Source of the DNA: Gymnopus androsaceus JB14 | Taxonomy: Eukaryota > Basidiomycota > Agaricomycetes > Agaricales > Omphalotaceae | Assembly: GCA_009733575.1 (NCBI GenBank) | Contig: ML769459.1 | Location: 124,001 to 188,000, forward strand | Length of the DNA stretch: 64,000 bases | Direction of reading: 5' to 3' | Shown: piece by piece, positions 23,029 through 34,973 of the stretch | How positions within the stretch are numbered: position 1 is the first letter of the stretch | Layout: every line of letters starts with the position of its first letter | Made by a program: the position numbers and the translations under genes | Notes under the pieces: generated by a model | Seen by the model: only the letters and a program-made list of their open reading frames with translations | Database searches by the model: none | Told to the model about the DNA's origin: nothing

Positions 23029-23501
23029 AATCTCGCGGTCTCCTTACTGCTATACCTATTAAAGGCATCTTATGCTTCATGAATTCGATAATACTTAGAC
23101 CCCAAAGTTGGTTTATCCTTAATTGACCGCTGACTCGACCGCTCTGGCTCAAGGAGACTCGTCAGCCTTCTCTTAGCTTTTTCTCTTAGCTCTAACCCTG
23201 GGTCAGCTCACCGTCCTTTGATTTCTTTCGGGTTCGACTCGCTCATTTCTCTATCCATCGGTGACGGTCAGGCTTAATTCTTCTCTAGGCGGTGAGCCGA
23301 GAAAGCAGAATACTTGCAAGCGGCTAGAAAGAGTCTCATTAGCGATGATGCGACGCGTCAAAATAATAGTACTTACGCGACGCGTAGTTCACTTATTACG
23401 TCATGTGTCGGCGAGATGAACCCGCCGGCGCCAAAGTAATTCAGTCTTTTCACGAACGATGCATCTGAAACGTTGCTAACTTATTTTCGCTTCATACCAC
23501 G

Positions 23502-26007
23502 ATGAACATATTCAAGACCTTGTTCTCTTCCAGTCAGGCTCCTCTGGATTATATGAAGCTTGGTCCCGATGGAAGCAAAGATAACCCGTTAATGGTATGG
23601 GGCATATTCTCCTGAAGACGTACTATTGAGCGCGACCATTCAAGGTTCAATTCTTTACGTGGGATACCCGGGCAGAGGGGATTAGTTGGTGGCAGCATTT
23701 AGAGAATGAGATCCCAACCTTGGCAGAGATGGGATTTACGCAGGTCTGGTTACCACCACCCAACAAAGCGGCGGACAAAGTAAATTGATTGGTGCTTATT
23801 GGCTGAAAAGCTCTGAATCCAGCTCTTTGATCTAGGATGGAAGGGGATACGATGCTTATGACCTTGTAAGATTGTGGTCGTCCTAGGGAACATTATTTTC
23901 AAGTTGTGCTGCAGTGGGACTTGGGCGAATTCAATCAGAAAAACACAGTGGCTACTAGATGGGGTATGTACATCCTTTCCTACACCGCCAATTCTTCCCC
24001 AACTCTATATTCTAGGCACGAAGGAAGAGCTTTTGAAAGCATGTCGCGTCGCGAAAGAAAATAAAGTAGACATCATAATAGATGCTGTTTTGGGTCACAA
24101 ACTCGGTGCAGACAGATACGAGACATTCCAGGCAGTGTCCGTTGATCCTCAAAATCGCCTCAAGGACCTTGAGAAAGTACGAGAAATTGAGGTATGCAGT
24201 TTTGCTTGACCTTCGCAGTCAGCCCTGAAGTTCACAAATAGGGTTGGACAGTCTTCGACTTTCCTGGACGAGGTAGTAAGGTAAAATGACCGAAATTCGA
24301 ACGATGCTTCGCTACTAACTGTATACAGTATAGTACCATGCGTTGGAACCAAGAACATTTCACTGGTATTAAAAAAGAACCGAACGTATAATCGTGATTC
24401 TGAATCAGAATGTAGGACTTGATTGGGATCACAAAACTCGATACTAAGGGCATATACCGAATTGTGGGGAAAGGCCACAAAGGCTGGTCCAAGAATGTTG
24501 ATAGTGAATTGGGAAATTACGATTACCTTCTGGGCATCGATGTATGTTGGTCCAAAATTTTAACCGTGCGTTCTTGCACGCTCATGACGATTCTCAGATA
24601 GACCATCGTCACCCTAAAGTTCAGCGAGACTTCTTTTCGTGGGGTCCATGGATTCTCAAGGTACGCCTTGATCATCCTCAATATCCGAGTTTTTGATCAT
24701 CAAGGTGTTTAGACTACAGGTGCAGCTGGATTTCGCCTAGACGCTATCAAGCACATAGATCGTGATTTCACTCGCAGTTTTGTGAGTGATGTTAAACTTC
24801 GTAAATAAATCGTCGCTTACAACATCGTCTTAGCTTGAGAATACCCGAAAATCTACGAGTCCCAGAATGTTTTCCGTCGGTATGCCATTTCGTCTCATTC
24901 TACAGAGGGTCACTGACATCTATTTAGCGGAATATTGGTCAGGAAAGTATGTAAACAAACTTTATGTAATCATTTCCATTCACATTTCAGCACAGTTTGG
25001 AGTCTGTTCTACCTTACACTCGCGCGTTTAAAGGAGAGGTGACCGCCTTCCTCTCATTTGTTTTATTTTCCGACTCAATCACTACAACAGACGGCCTTCT
25101 TTGATGTTCCTCTACACATGAATTTTCACCACGCCAGTCAACAATATTCTCAGTATGATTTAAGGACTATCATGAATAACTCCCTAGTAAAAGCCAAACC
25201 CGGATATGCAGTCACCTTCGTTGACAATCATGAGTAAGCGAAGGACCCACATGCATTAATTCGATCTAATTTTTTCTTCCAGCACCGTAAAGCCTGCATA
25301 GTTACTGCCAAGGGTGTGATATTGACTTGCTCTTCGGTCTAGGTTGAAGGCCAGAGTCTTCAAAGTTGGGTACGTTATGAAACTTGAACAACACCCGACC
25401 GTGCTCAGATACATTAGGTTGGGGACGACTTCAAAATTCAAGCATATGCTTTGATTCTGTTGCGGGGTACAGGCCACCCGTATGTCTCTCGCACTCGTAA
25501 TATTATCTTCAGCTCACAGCTCGGTCTACATAGATGTGTCTTTTACGGGGACATGTATCCCAATACTGAATGTTACAACGAGCACATAGCTCGCAACATT
25601 AGGTTGTTGATCAAAGCTAGGAAAATGTTTGCGTATGGCGCCACCCAGGACTATTTTTCCGCGAAAAATTGCATCGGCTTCGTTCGCATGGGTGATTCGA
25701 CGCACTCCGGGTGTGCTGTCATACTTAGCAACGGAGAAAGGTGCGTTTCTTTCTGGTATGTATCGTCATGAAACCAACGCAAGCTGTCGGTGCAGTGATT
25801 ATGCACATAGCATTCGAATGAACGTAGGGCGGGTAAGTTTCATTCCAACGTTCAATGATATACTGTTAATCGTCATGGTGCAGGCTTTCGCTGGTACAAC
25901 ATTCCAAAGTTACCTAACAGTAGATGGCCGAGTCGAAATAGATTCTCAAGGATGGGGTGAAGTTTACTTGCTTTGGTGGTTCTGCCCAGGTCTGGGTAAA
26001 GAGTTGA
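23502..26007 (+). CDS. GH13 alpha-amylase, intracellular type
   Basis: It hydrolyses alpha-1,4-glucans. ATG at 23502 (MNIFKTLFSSSQAPLDYMKLG) has no signal peptide, like the bacterial-type (GH13_5-like) amylases of fungi. Family landmarks follow in order over about 16 exons: VQFFTWDT, GFTQVWLPPPNKA, GYDAYDL-WDLGEFNQK, region I (DAVLGHKLGAD), FDFPGRGSKYS, SELGNYDYLLGIDIDHRHP, region II GFRLDAIKHID (nucleophile Asp), region III SVAEYWSG (acid/base Glu), FDVPLHMNFHHASQ, region IV FVDNHDT (third Asp), GHPCVFYGDMYPN, and a C-terminal beta domain ending near FGGSAQVWVKS. All three catalytic acids are present. The usual Asn of region I is Gly. Two one-base insertions, about 24445 and 25962, break the frame. 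The last exon is duplicated at 30384. Confidence 0.85.
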
Positions 26008-26092
26008 GAGACACTAGATGATTATCAAGTACAACTTCGGACGTAAAAAAGATATGCATGAACATGCATGTATCTGTAAAATTTCAAATCCC

Positions 26093-28331
26093 TTAATTGC
26101 GTAGAGGCAGCACCGTCTCGATCTCCCTGAGTGCTTGCATAACTTCTTCATCTGAATGTCGTTTCGAAACTAGCTGTAGACAGAGTGGCCCGTTTTTGAG
26201 CAATTCGGGTTCATCTTCGAATTGAAGTGAGGACAGTGCATGGTCCGAAATTAATTATCACGCACAGCATGCAATGGAATGAGCGTCAGCTTCGCTCCAG
26301 GGCTCTCTAGGTTCGTCTTTCGGGTCCAAAGTAGTATCGACCTTGAGGCCAGTAGAGAACACGGCCGCTGGAAAGTCGGCACAATTGAAGGCAGCAGTAT
26401 ATCTAAATCATACCAAATTAAAAATAGGAAGCCACGAGTGATGATGGACATACCCCCAGTATTTTGTCGTCTGAAGGACTTGGGCAGATCCATATTGTAC
26501 GGGGCAGAGTAAAACATCAATCTTCTGTGAGTTCCAGTACGCATAATATTTCGCTCGAAGTGCATCTCGTTCAAGTTGAAGCTTTTGGATATCATTATTA
26601 GTGACGAGAGTAATGAACAACTATTGTGACCAACCTCCCAAAGCTCATGAATGGTGTACTTTTTAACACCAGGGAGAGTGATTACCCATTCGGTAAGATG
26701 ACAGAGGGGTTCTCCGGTTGCGGTGGCACGAGCATGTAAACTTGCACCTGAATATATTCCCAAGGTGAGTAAATTGCTTAGAAAGAATGAACCGGCGCAC
26801 CTCCGTCCGTAAAGTACAAAGAATGCTTAGTACCCAGGTCAGCTCACAAACTTCATAGTAGAGAGTGTCACCTACAGCCATGAGGGTCAATTCTTTGTGA
26901 TACATAGGTTCATAATCGACAATCTCAAACTTGTTTGTCTTTTTCAAAGCTTCGACCATAGCTTTGAGTGCTCGTCGAACTGGCGGCTGAGGTAGAACAA
27001 CTCCGTCATTCCACATCACTCCTAGACGGATTTTTCCAGCTTCCCCGGTCCATTTCACAGGTTCAGGCCTCCATGGTAGAGTTACAAGCCCCATATTTTG
27101 TACCCATGGTTGGGCGCCTAGGACAACTTTGAAAAAGAGGTTTATATCTCTCGAACTAAGGATGCATAGTGTCAATCCTGCTTTCAAATCAAGCGAAATA
27201 TATGCACCTTCTAGCAATAGGTCCGCTTGTAGCCAGAATTGATTCGTTTCCGGGGGTGACAGAAACTCCCTCTAGCCCGTCTTCAGGCAAGCGACCTGTA
27301 GTAGGTTCTGTTTGCAAGAATGAGAGCGTTCGGAGTACAGAAAAGGTCCGGCCACTTACTAAGGGTATATATCCCACAGCAAGAAGCAGGTGAGCGCACG
27401 CTGCCTCCGATATCGCTTCCGATGCTCAGAGGTGAACCTCCGAACGCGACCAAAGCACCACAACCACCCGAGCTACCACCCGCAGTAAGTGCCGTGTTGT
27501 GTGGATTCAGAGTCTGTCCCCAGAAGGAATAGGTTTCAAGATGCATCATGCTCTGTGGGATGTTGGTTTTACAGTAAAAGACTTCAGAAAGCATCAGCTT
27601 TGGAGAACTTGGACCCGAAATTGACATACCACATCCCGCGTCCCAGAGGAATTTGATTGATCTGACCATGCTCAGTTGAGATGAGCCTCTCAAGATCCCC
27701 ACTGAATCCTCCTGTAGCCTTCTTTCCCTTGATACCCATATGGTCCTGGAACAGAAATATCCTTATTCATGTCAAACAAAACCTTTCCAATTCAGCTGAC
27801 CTTGATACTGATTGGAAGCCCTATGTTATAGCGGTGATCAGATAGATAGGAAATACTACAAACCGCGGACTGACCATGTAGAGGACCGATTAGCTGGCCC
27901 GTGTTCTCATAGTATTCGTCGAGCTCTCTCGCGCGAGCCAGTCCTTCATCAAAGAACATTTGAGTCAAACAGCAAAGTAATTGATGCGCAATCGCCGCTC
28001 GCTTCATGAACGCAGTCATAACTTCGACGGCGGTCGCATCTTTGGCTTTAATCGCAGAGAGTATCTTTTATGAGAAGCAGCTGAGCCGATCCATAACAAC
28101 GAAAACAAGCCTGCCTACAAAACTCACAGATGTAGCATCATTGGAGGGGTCCGTAAGTTGGAGCTCTTTATCAGTCATTAATCCACTTGCAGCCGCAGCA
28201 GTAAGAACATCAGATCCTGCTGGATATCTTGCAATGAATTCCCCAGGAAGAAGCAAACCATCTGGTATGCAAGCGTCGCGTTCGGCGACCACATTGCGAG
28301 CTATTAATGGCCAGGAAGGAGTCAATGACAT
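26093..28331 (-). CDS. Amidase (amidase-signature family, acetamidase-like), copy 1
   Basis: It hydrolyses carboxylic amides to acid and ammonia. ATG is at 28331 (MSLTPSWPLIARNVVAERD) and the stop at 26095-26093, after VLPLRN. The amidase-signature catalytic triad is visible: Lys in LPISIK (about 27800), Ser in GGSSGGCGALVAFGG (about 27450) and the nucleophile Ser in GSDIGGSVRSPA (about 27400). Other family parts are LTPRELE-like KELQLTDPSNDAT, FMKRAAIAHQLLCCLTQ, RARELDEYYENTGQ, KTNIPQSMMH and GEAGKIRLGVMWNDG. One extra G at about 27648 breaks the frame relative to copy 2. An alternative upstream start at 28382 is possible but less like the family. It lies tail to tail with the amylase, 85 bp apart. 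Confidence 0.85.
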
Positions 28332-29758
28332 GGTCGGAGGAGAGGTGGGGTTACAGAGGCTTATGGAACATGTCTGGGCCACTTTTCAAGTTTTCAAGTT
28401 AGCACGTGTGAGGTATAGATAGGCAGCGGTGTTGCCCATTCGCACAGCCGAAATTATCCTTCAGTTTGATTGAAGGATTCTGGGAAGTATCATCCTTCAC
28501 CTGGGAAGGTTTGTTCGGTGGGGTCTTGAAATATTGACCTTCATACAATTATTGAATAAATTCAAAGAACTTCGGCCAAGATGAATGAGGTTCTGAAATG
28601 CTATACTTCAGCATTGTTTTGAAGTGTAGCATTTTCTACTGTCTTTGAAGTGTCGAACTCAGATAGGCTACCAAAACTAGTAATTGTCTCAGGAGTCAGC
28701 AAGTGCTCTGTCGCTTGATGAATTTGTCGAGGAGGAAGATATCGATGATGAGCTTGATGGCGAACTTGACGTGGTCTTATCAGACCTTGTAGTACAATAC
28801 CGTATAAATTCTTGTCCAAATTCAGTAACGGTTCAAGCACTAGTAAGGAAAGCGCCGCTAAATTGGGTCCATCGGAATCTCCTAAGTATGTAACCTTGCC
28901 TGAGGCGGCGTCATTTTGGACGGGATTTGGGCGAAACCCTTGTCCTTATATAGCGTCAGTTGACGCGTTGAGGCGTGAAATTGAGGTGTAAAATCACGGT
29001 CCTTGTCAGACTCGTCAGTCGCCGTAGTGGATGGAGCGACATTTGATGATGCGATCAAACTGATGCGTCCAAAATTCTGAGTAGACAGTTCTTTGCAGAT
29101 TTTTTCACTGAGAATAGGTATTTGTTTTTACAGTATCTGAATTGCGGGGGCGAACGGGGGCAAGAAAGATCAATTGTCCCAATCTGCATGCCTTCTGGTA
29201 ACTGTTGACCAGCGTGAGCTAAATGGCTTGTCCATTTATATGTAAAGTTTGCCACTGACTGGTGCAAGAAGTAAGCAGAAAGTCAAAAGGTGCAAAAGCC
29301 AAGAGCTTTTTACCTGCTGCCTGCAATTTTATTCAGTGACTTTGAAGGATGTTAACTGCGCAGGTACTGTGTTGATCGCCCTACATAACCCTAGAATACT
29401 TTAAATCAGATTAGGTTCAGCTGCTTAATGTTTAAGTTTCTGCTTCTCCGTTTCACTACTTAATCAACATTTCAGTGAAAAAATAAGCCATCATTTAAGC
29501 AGCCATTTTATATGAAGGCATTTTTCATCATTTAATGTACATCTTACTCAAAATTGGCTGTTTTTACTCTGTGGACGTACTTTTAGCACATATTTTTACT
29601 ACTTGCCAGTGTGGGTACTTGATGATAATTATTAATTCCAATGTGTACTTTACCAGCATTGAATTTGATATGCTGCTAGGCTCCACTTATAGGTATCTCT
29701 GCTCTGGCCACTCAGTTGTGTATATCTGAAACTATTGATTTTACTTGCATACCTTCCC

Positions 29759-29862
29759 AGTGTACTCTTGAGCTTCACCAGCATACTCTTGAGCTTTTGG
29801 TAGCATACTCTTAAGCTCCAGTGGTGTACTCTTGAGCTCCTGTGGCATACTCTTGAGCTTCT
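29759..29862. repeat. Five tandem units of 21-22 bp
   Basis: The core TACTCTTGAGCT (one copy with A for G) repeats five times with a period of about 21-22 bp and variable joints. Confidence 0.8.
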
Positions 29863-29898
29863 CGCATCTACGTCTGAGAGAATTTCAGGCAAGAGCAT

Positions 29899-29960
29899 GG
29901 GAATGTGCAGCAAAAGCTGCTGCAACTTTGACATTGCAGCAGCTTTTCCTGCACATTCCC
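29899..29960. repeat. Long inverted repeat (27-bp arms, 8-base loop)
   Basis: The arms 29899-29925 and 29934-29960 pair with a single mismatch. The outer flanks (AGGCAAGAGCAT / ACGCTTGGCT) pair in part. Transcribed, this would fold into a strong stem-loop. It could be a small foldback element or a milRNA-type precursor. Confidence 0.85.
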
Positions 29961-30383
29961 ACGCTTGGCTCATCATTTGCGCAAAAGAAACTCGAAACTC
30001 ATATGAACAACTTGAAGACAAAGCAATGGTGGTAAAAAGACAGTAGTAGATGATGAAGTCAGTGACATGTTCACGGGTCCAAGAAGTACATGATCCTGGG
30101 GTCAGTGAATGTCAACAGGTCTCAACCAATGCTCAACCGGTGTCAACCAGATTCACCAGGACTGACAGGATCAGTAGCTTCCCCAAGTACTTTCACAACT
30201 TACACTCAACAAGAAATAAGTTGATCAACTAGAATATTTGACCTTTTGAGTACAATATTGCTACACAACCCATGGAATACCCAAAGTACAATGTAAGCTT
30301 ATCCAGTACCTTTTTACAATGAAAAATACCGTCATAATTTTAGCAGCCACTTTGACTGTCCCTACTGTTAATTGTTGTGGTGC

Positions 30384-30491
30384 AGGCTTTCGTCGGTACA
30401 ACATTCCGAGGTTACCTAAAAATAGATGGCCAAGTCGAAATATCTGCTGAAGGATGGGATGATTTTCCTTGCTTTGGTGGCTCTGGGTAAA
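30384..30491 (+). pseudogene. Duplicated last exon of the alpha-amylase
   Basis: The sequence after GGTGCAG (FVGTTFRGYLKIDGQVEIS..., FPCFGGSG-stop) matches the final amylase exon at 25885-26007, and the preceding intron end is shared too. No upstream amylase exon is present, so this is a truncated by-product of the amidase duplication. Confidence 0.85.
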
Positions 30492-30570
30492 AGATTGAGA
30501 GCGCTAGATGATTACAAGTACAACTTCCGACATAAGAGAATATGCATGTATCTGTAAAACCTTTAATCCC

Positions 30571-32816
30571 TTAATTGCGTAGAGGCAGCACCGTCTCGAT
30601 CTCCTTGAGTGCTTGCATAACCTCTTCATCAGAATGTCGTTTCGAGACTAACTGTAGACAGAGTGGCCCGTTTTTGAGCAATTCGGGTTCATCTTCGAAT
30701 TGAAGTGAGGGACGGTTCATGGCCAAGATTACTTTTACTTACAGCATGCAATGGAATGAGCGTCAGCTTCGCTCCAGGGCTCTCTGGGTTCGTCTTTCGG
30801 GTCCAAAGTAGCGTCGACCTTGAGGCCAGTAGGGAACACAGCCGCTGGAAAGTCGACACAATTGAAGGCAGCAGTATATCTAAATAAACCAAGTTAAACC
30901 GCATTTGAAGCCACGAGTGATGATGGATATCGCGCACCCCCAGTATTTTGTCGTCTGAAGACCTTGCGCAGATCCATATTGGGCGGGGCAGAGTAAAACA
31001 TCAATCTTCTGTGAGTTCCAGTACGCATAATATTTCGCTCGAAGTGCATCTCGTTCAAGTTGAAGCTTTTGGATATCATTATCAGTGACGAGAGTAATGA
31101 ACAACTATTGTGACCAACCTCCCAAAGCTCATGAATGGTGTTCTTTTTCACACCAGGGAGAGTGAGTACCCACTTGGTGAGATGACAGAGCGGTTCTCCA
31201 GTTGCGGCGGCACGAGCATGTAGACTTGCACCTGAATGTATTCCCAAGGTAAGAAGATTACTTTTAGAAAAATGAACTGGCGCACCTCCATCCATAAAGT
31301 ACAAAGAATGCTAAATACACAGGTCAGCTCACAAACTTCTAGTAGAGAATGTCACCTACAGCCATGAGGGTCAATTCTTTGTGATACATAGGTTCATAAT
31401 CGACAATCTCAAACTTATTTGTCTTTTTCAAAGCTTCGACCATAGCTTTGAGTGCTCGTCGAACTGGCGGCTGAGGTAAAACAACTCCGTCATTCCACAT
31501 CACTCCTAGACGGATTTTTCCAGCTTCCCCGGTCCATTTCACGGGTTCAGGCCTCCATGGTAGAGGTACAAGCCCCATATTTTGTACCCATGGTTGGGCC
31601 CCTAGAACAACTTTGAAAAAGAGGTTTATATCTCTCGAACTAAGGATGCATAGTGTCAATCCTGCTTTCAAATCAAGCGAAATATATGCACCTTCTAGCA
31701 ATAGGTCCGCTTGTAGCCAGAATTGATTCGTTTCCGGGGGTGACAGAAGCTCCCCGTAGCCCGTTCCCAGGCAAGCGACCTGTAGTAGGTTCTGTTTACA
31801 AGAATGAGAGTGCTCGGAGTACAGACAAGTTCCGGCCACTTACTAAGGGTATATATCCCACAGCAAGAAGCAGGTGAGCGCACGCTGCCTCCGATATCAC
31901 TTCCGATGCTCAGGGGTGAGCCCCCGAATGCAATCAAAGCTCCACAACCACCCGAGCTACCACCCGGAGTAAGTGCCGTGTTGTGTGGATTCAGAGTCTG
32001 TCCCCAGAAGGAATGGGTTTCAAGATGCATAATACCCTGTGGGAGATTGGTTTTACAATAAAAGACTTTAGAAAGCATCAGCTTTGGAGAACTTTGACCC
32101 GAAATTGACATACCACATCCCGCGTCCCAGAGAATTTGATTGATATGACCATGCTCAGTTGAGATGAGCCTCTCAAGATCCCCACTGAATCCTCCTGTAG
32201 CCTTCTTTCCCTTGATACCCATATGGTCCTGCAAGATATGTGTCAACATGCATGTCAAACAATCCCTTTCCGATTGAACTGACCTTGATACTGATTGGAA
32301 GCCCTATGTTATAGCGGTGATCAGATAGATAGGAAATACTACAAACCGCGGACTGACCATGCAGAGGACCGATTAACTGGCCCGTGTTCTCATAGTATTC
32401 GTCGAGCTCTCTCGCGCGAGCCAGTCCTTCATCAAAGAACATTTGAGTCAAACAGCAAAGTAATTGATGCGCAACCGCCGCTCGCTTCATGAACGCAGTC
32501 ATAACTTCGACGGCGGTCACATCTTTGGCTTTAATCGCAGAGAGTATCTTTTCAGAGAAGCAGCTGAGTTAATCCACAGCAACGACAACAAGCCCGCCTA
32601 CAAAACTCACGAGATGTCGCATCATTGGAAGGGTCCGTAAGTTGAAGCTCCTTATCAGACATTAATCCACTCGCAGCAGCAGCAGCTAAGAACGTCAGAT
32701 CGTGCAGGATACCTTGCAATGAATTCCCCAGGAAGAAGCAAACCGTCTGGTATGCAAGCGTCGCGTTCGGCGACCACATTGCGAGCTATCGCTGGCCAGG
32801 AAGGATTCAGTGACAT
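30571..32816 (-). CDS. Amidase (amidase-signature family), copy 2
   Basis: This is a close paralogue of the amidase at 26093-28331, with the same exon structure. ATG is at 32816 (MSLNPSWPAIARNVVAERD) and the stop at 30573-30571. The triad is present: LPISIK, GGSSGGCGALIAFGG, GSDIGGSVRSPA. One extra C at about 32696 shifts the N-terminal frame (Ala run read as Cys run) relative to copy 1. Copy 1's own insertion at 27648 is absent here, so each copy is intact where the other is broken. Substitutions are spread over coding and intron positions, so the duplication is not brand new. The neighbouring truncated amylase exon marks the left end of the duplicated unit. Confidence 0.83.
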
Positions 32817-33417
32817 GGTCGACGGAGGAGGTTGAAGGATGGGAGTTAAAGATGGTTGAGTGAGATGGGCTTTAATATAAGCAATGATGCTAAGATCGCG
32901 AGATCTTATTCGTTTAGTATCGCCGCTCACTTCAAGTTCAGCGCCACGGAGATCGAGCCTCGAAAGAATGATCGCGCTCAAGCGATTAGCGCCTCAGCGA
33001 AAGACGCCCAAACTTCGCGAAAACGGATCTTTTCTCGGTCTTCCCTAATTCCAGCCTACTTTACTTCCTTTGTTTTACGACATATTCTGCAGGGCTTGGT
33101 AGTATGGTTTTGCACCAGGGCTTCAGCGCATGTTCATGGCACTGCAGGAGAACTTGGAGAGGACATGGTCAGAGTATCTATGGCCATTGTTCCCCGAATC
33201 CATGTTTCACATGCTTATAGACTCTTCATGGCTGTTTAATCTGTTACTGAGCTTAAAAGCTCACTTTATTGACCAGTAGCACATAGTGCAGATAAACTAT
33301 CAAACAAGCATGTCTTACAATATAATAACATTATTGTAAGTAGCTTTTTTAGTTACAGGATGAGACATGGGATGAGCAAACGTGACTCTCACGTGTGTGA
33401 TCTATACCAAGTACGTT
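32817..33417. other. Spacer, no gene seen
   Basis: It holds the upstream region of amidase copy 2 and the 3' flank of the next gene. I see no supported coding sequence. Confidence 0.5.
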
Positions 33418-34851
33418 TTAATCGATCGCAGGATTATGCAAAACATATTCTGCTGCTGTTTTTGCAATGCGGTCCCGGTCCGGGTAGTATTCACCGACGA
33501 GGTCTTCGAGCTCTTCAGACAGTTGCATTCCTTGAGCTAAATATGGTCAGAATAAGACACCATGTGCACTTCCAATCGGGCATACCTTCAGCAGCTTCAA
33601 ACAGCTTTCTGAATCCCACAGGATCCTTTGCCTCCCCCGTAATCTCAATCTCTTACTCACCTGTACTCAAACTATTTTCATCGTCTCTATCCTGATCGCT
33701 ACTGTCACTGTCAACGTTCATGATATCCTCTGTTATTCTCATCACCAGCATTACTGGATTGACGCGCTTCCTTTGTGTGAGGTTCCGCCTTTGGTGCTTT
33801 TGGTGCCGTTGGTAACTTCGGTGCCTTATTGACGTCAAAGCGGGAAGCGCGTCGGTAGGTTGCGATCCACTATAGTCTTTGAGTCTGTAGCGAAAAATGG
33901 TATGCGCAAAGCGAATGAAAAGAAGATAAGGGTCGGTTCGTTCAGCGAGCTTCAGCTTCAAGAGATGATAGGAATGGGCATAGCCATCCCCATCGGCAAG
34001 GAAATAGGCGAAATAAATGCCTGGATAGAGTGGGTAGAAAACCAGCAGAAACGTGTCCCACAGCCTGTGGACTATTCGATTTAGAGTAATGTAGTTGCGG
34101 AGATCATGAACCAGCTGGTCGCCCGCTAGCGTCCAGGGAATAGGGCCAGCAGGATAAAGCTGTTGAGATACTTCGACGTGTCTCGTACTGTTTTCATTAG
34201 ATAAACCGTAGTTGTTAAATAAACTTATAGACTCACGAAAAGCCTTTCCTCAGCTGGCACCGCATGTGCCCCCTTCCACAGTCGAGCTGTGATACGCGAG
34301 TGAGCGAACACACAAAAGAATCGCTAGTCTTCGCTTGCTCGCTCATATACGACCAATAATCACTCCGATCTGCCGCGCGAAAATGGGCCCAAGATGGTCG
34401 ACCTACGGAGAACGACTTGGGCGACGAAGTCGGTAAACCAGTGATCAGGCACTTCGCTTCGGGTTGGCGGACGCTAGGTGTGGAAGTTTTTATAGACGCC
34501 GTAATCTAATTTCTTCTCCGAAGACATAACTTGATAGAAATATTCCCCTGGGCGCAGCAGTTCTTCTTCAGCAACGCGATTGTCTTTGATGTCGTAAATA
34601 TGCACGTCTTCTCGATAGCAGCCTGTAAGAATTCGACATGCGTCCAGTACTAGGGATCTCGGTATCATTGTCTCTGTAGAACGACCACCTTGAATGGGAT
34701 AGGAGTGTGCGCAGAGTCGTAAAAAGCACTTCCCGTTGAACGGATGATAAATTTCAATAATATCGAAGTCATCTGCAGATTGTTCTACGTATCGGAGTGA
34801 CAAACGGCGGAAGAGTTGTCGTGGACATGAACGTCGAAGGAAGAGAGCCAT
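33418..34851 (-). CDS. Unknown protein with acidic C-terminal segment
   Basis: ATG at 34851 (MALFLRRSCPRQLF) leads a 126-residue frame (ADDFDIIEIYHPFNGKC, GCYREDVHIYDIKDNRV, LRPGEYFYQV). After one or more introns a second block follows (GPIPWTLAGDQLVHDLRNY, VHRLWDTFLLVFYPLYPG, AFFLADGDGY-like, HLLKLKLAERTDPYLLFIRF), then a basic stretch, an acidic NVDSDSSDQDRDDEN run, and a C-terminus with SEELEDLVGEYYPDRDR...HNPAID-stop at 33420-33418. I do not recognise the family. The exon joints near 34470 and 33650 are uncertain, and the two blocks could be separate genes. It is divergent from the RMD1-family gene, with about 120 bp between starts. Confidence 0.45.
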
Positions 34852-34973
34852 CACCGCTTTGAGGACGACGCGCGCGGAATGACCTGAAGACGCCCAAGAC
34901 TCGGGCCGGGGCTGCCGGCAGATCGTGCTAGCTTTTCGGTTTTTCCTACTGTAATTCCTTTGCTTCGACCGCA

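Larger units (their letters stand above)
20634..23501. repeat. Non-coding region with a degenerate duplication
   Basis: Two related segments, about 21085-21660 and 22595-23120, share long blocks (for example CTTCTCAACTTCTCGTT, GTTGTTCCTGGAAAGGTC, ACCCGAGTCCTCGAAGCG, CCCCAAAGTTGG). No recognised gene lies here. A tiny spliced frame inside each copy is listed separately. Upstream of the amylase, two ACGCGT boxes (about 23352 and 23380) and TACGTCA sit within 60 bp and could be regulatory. Confidence 0.6.
28346..30363. other. Non-coding spacer between the duplicated blocks
   Basis: AT-rich sequence separates the two amidase units. It holds a 21-22-bp tandem repeat array (29759-29862) and a long hairpin (29899-29960). 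An acidic 69-codon frame at 28684-28893 (LDEFVEEEDIDDELDG) has no recognised family and may be a remnant of a transposase tail. Confidence 0.5.

Noticed and set aside
28684..28893. Acidic 69-codon frame as a gene
   Set aside because: It starts at a non-ATG codon, has no recognised family and no supporting exon; at most a transposon remnant.
29759..29862. Regularly spaced repeats, CRISPR-like at first sight
   Set aside because: The units are directly adjacent without unique spacers, and the genome is clearly eukaryotic.
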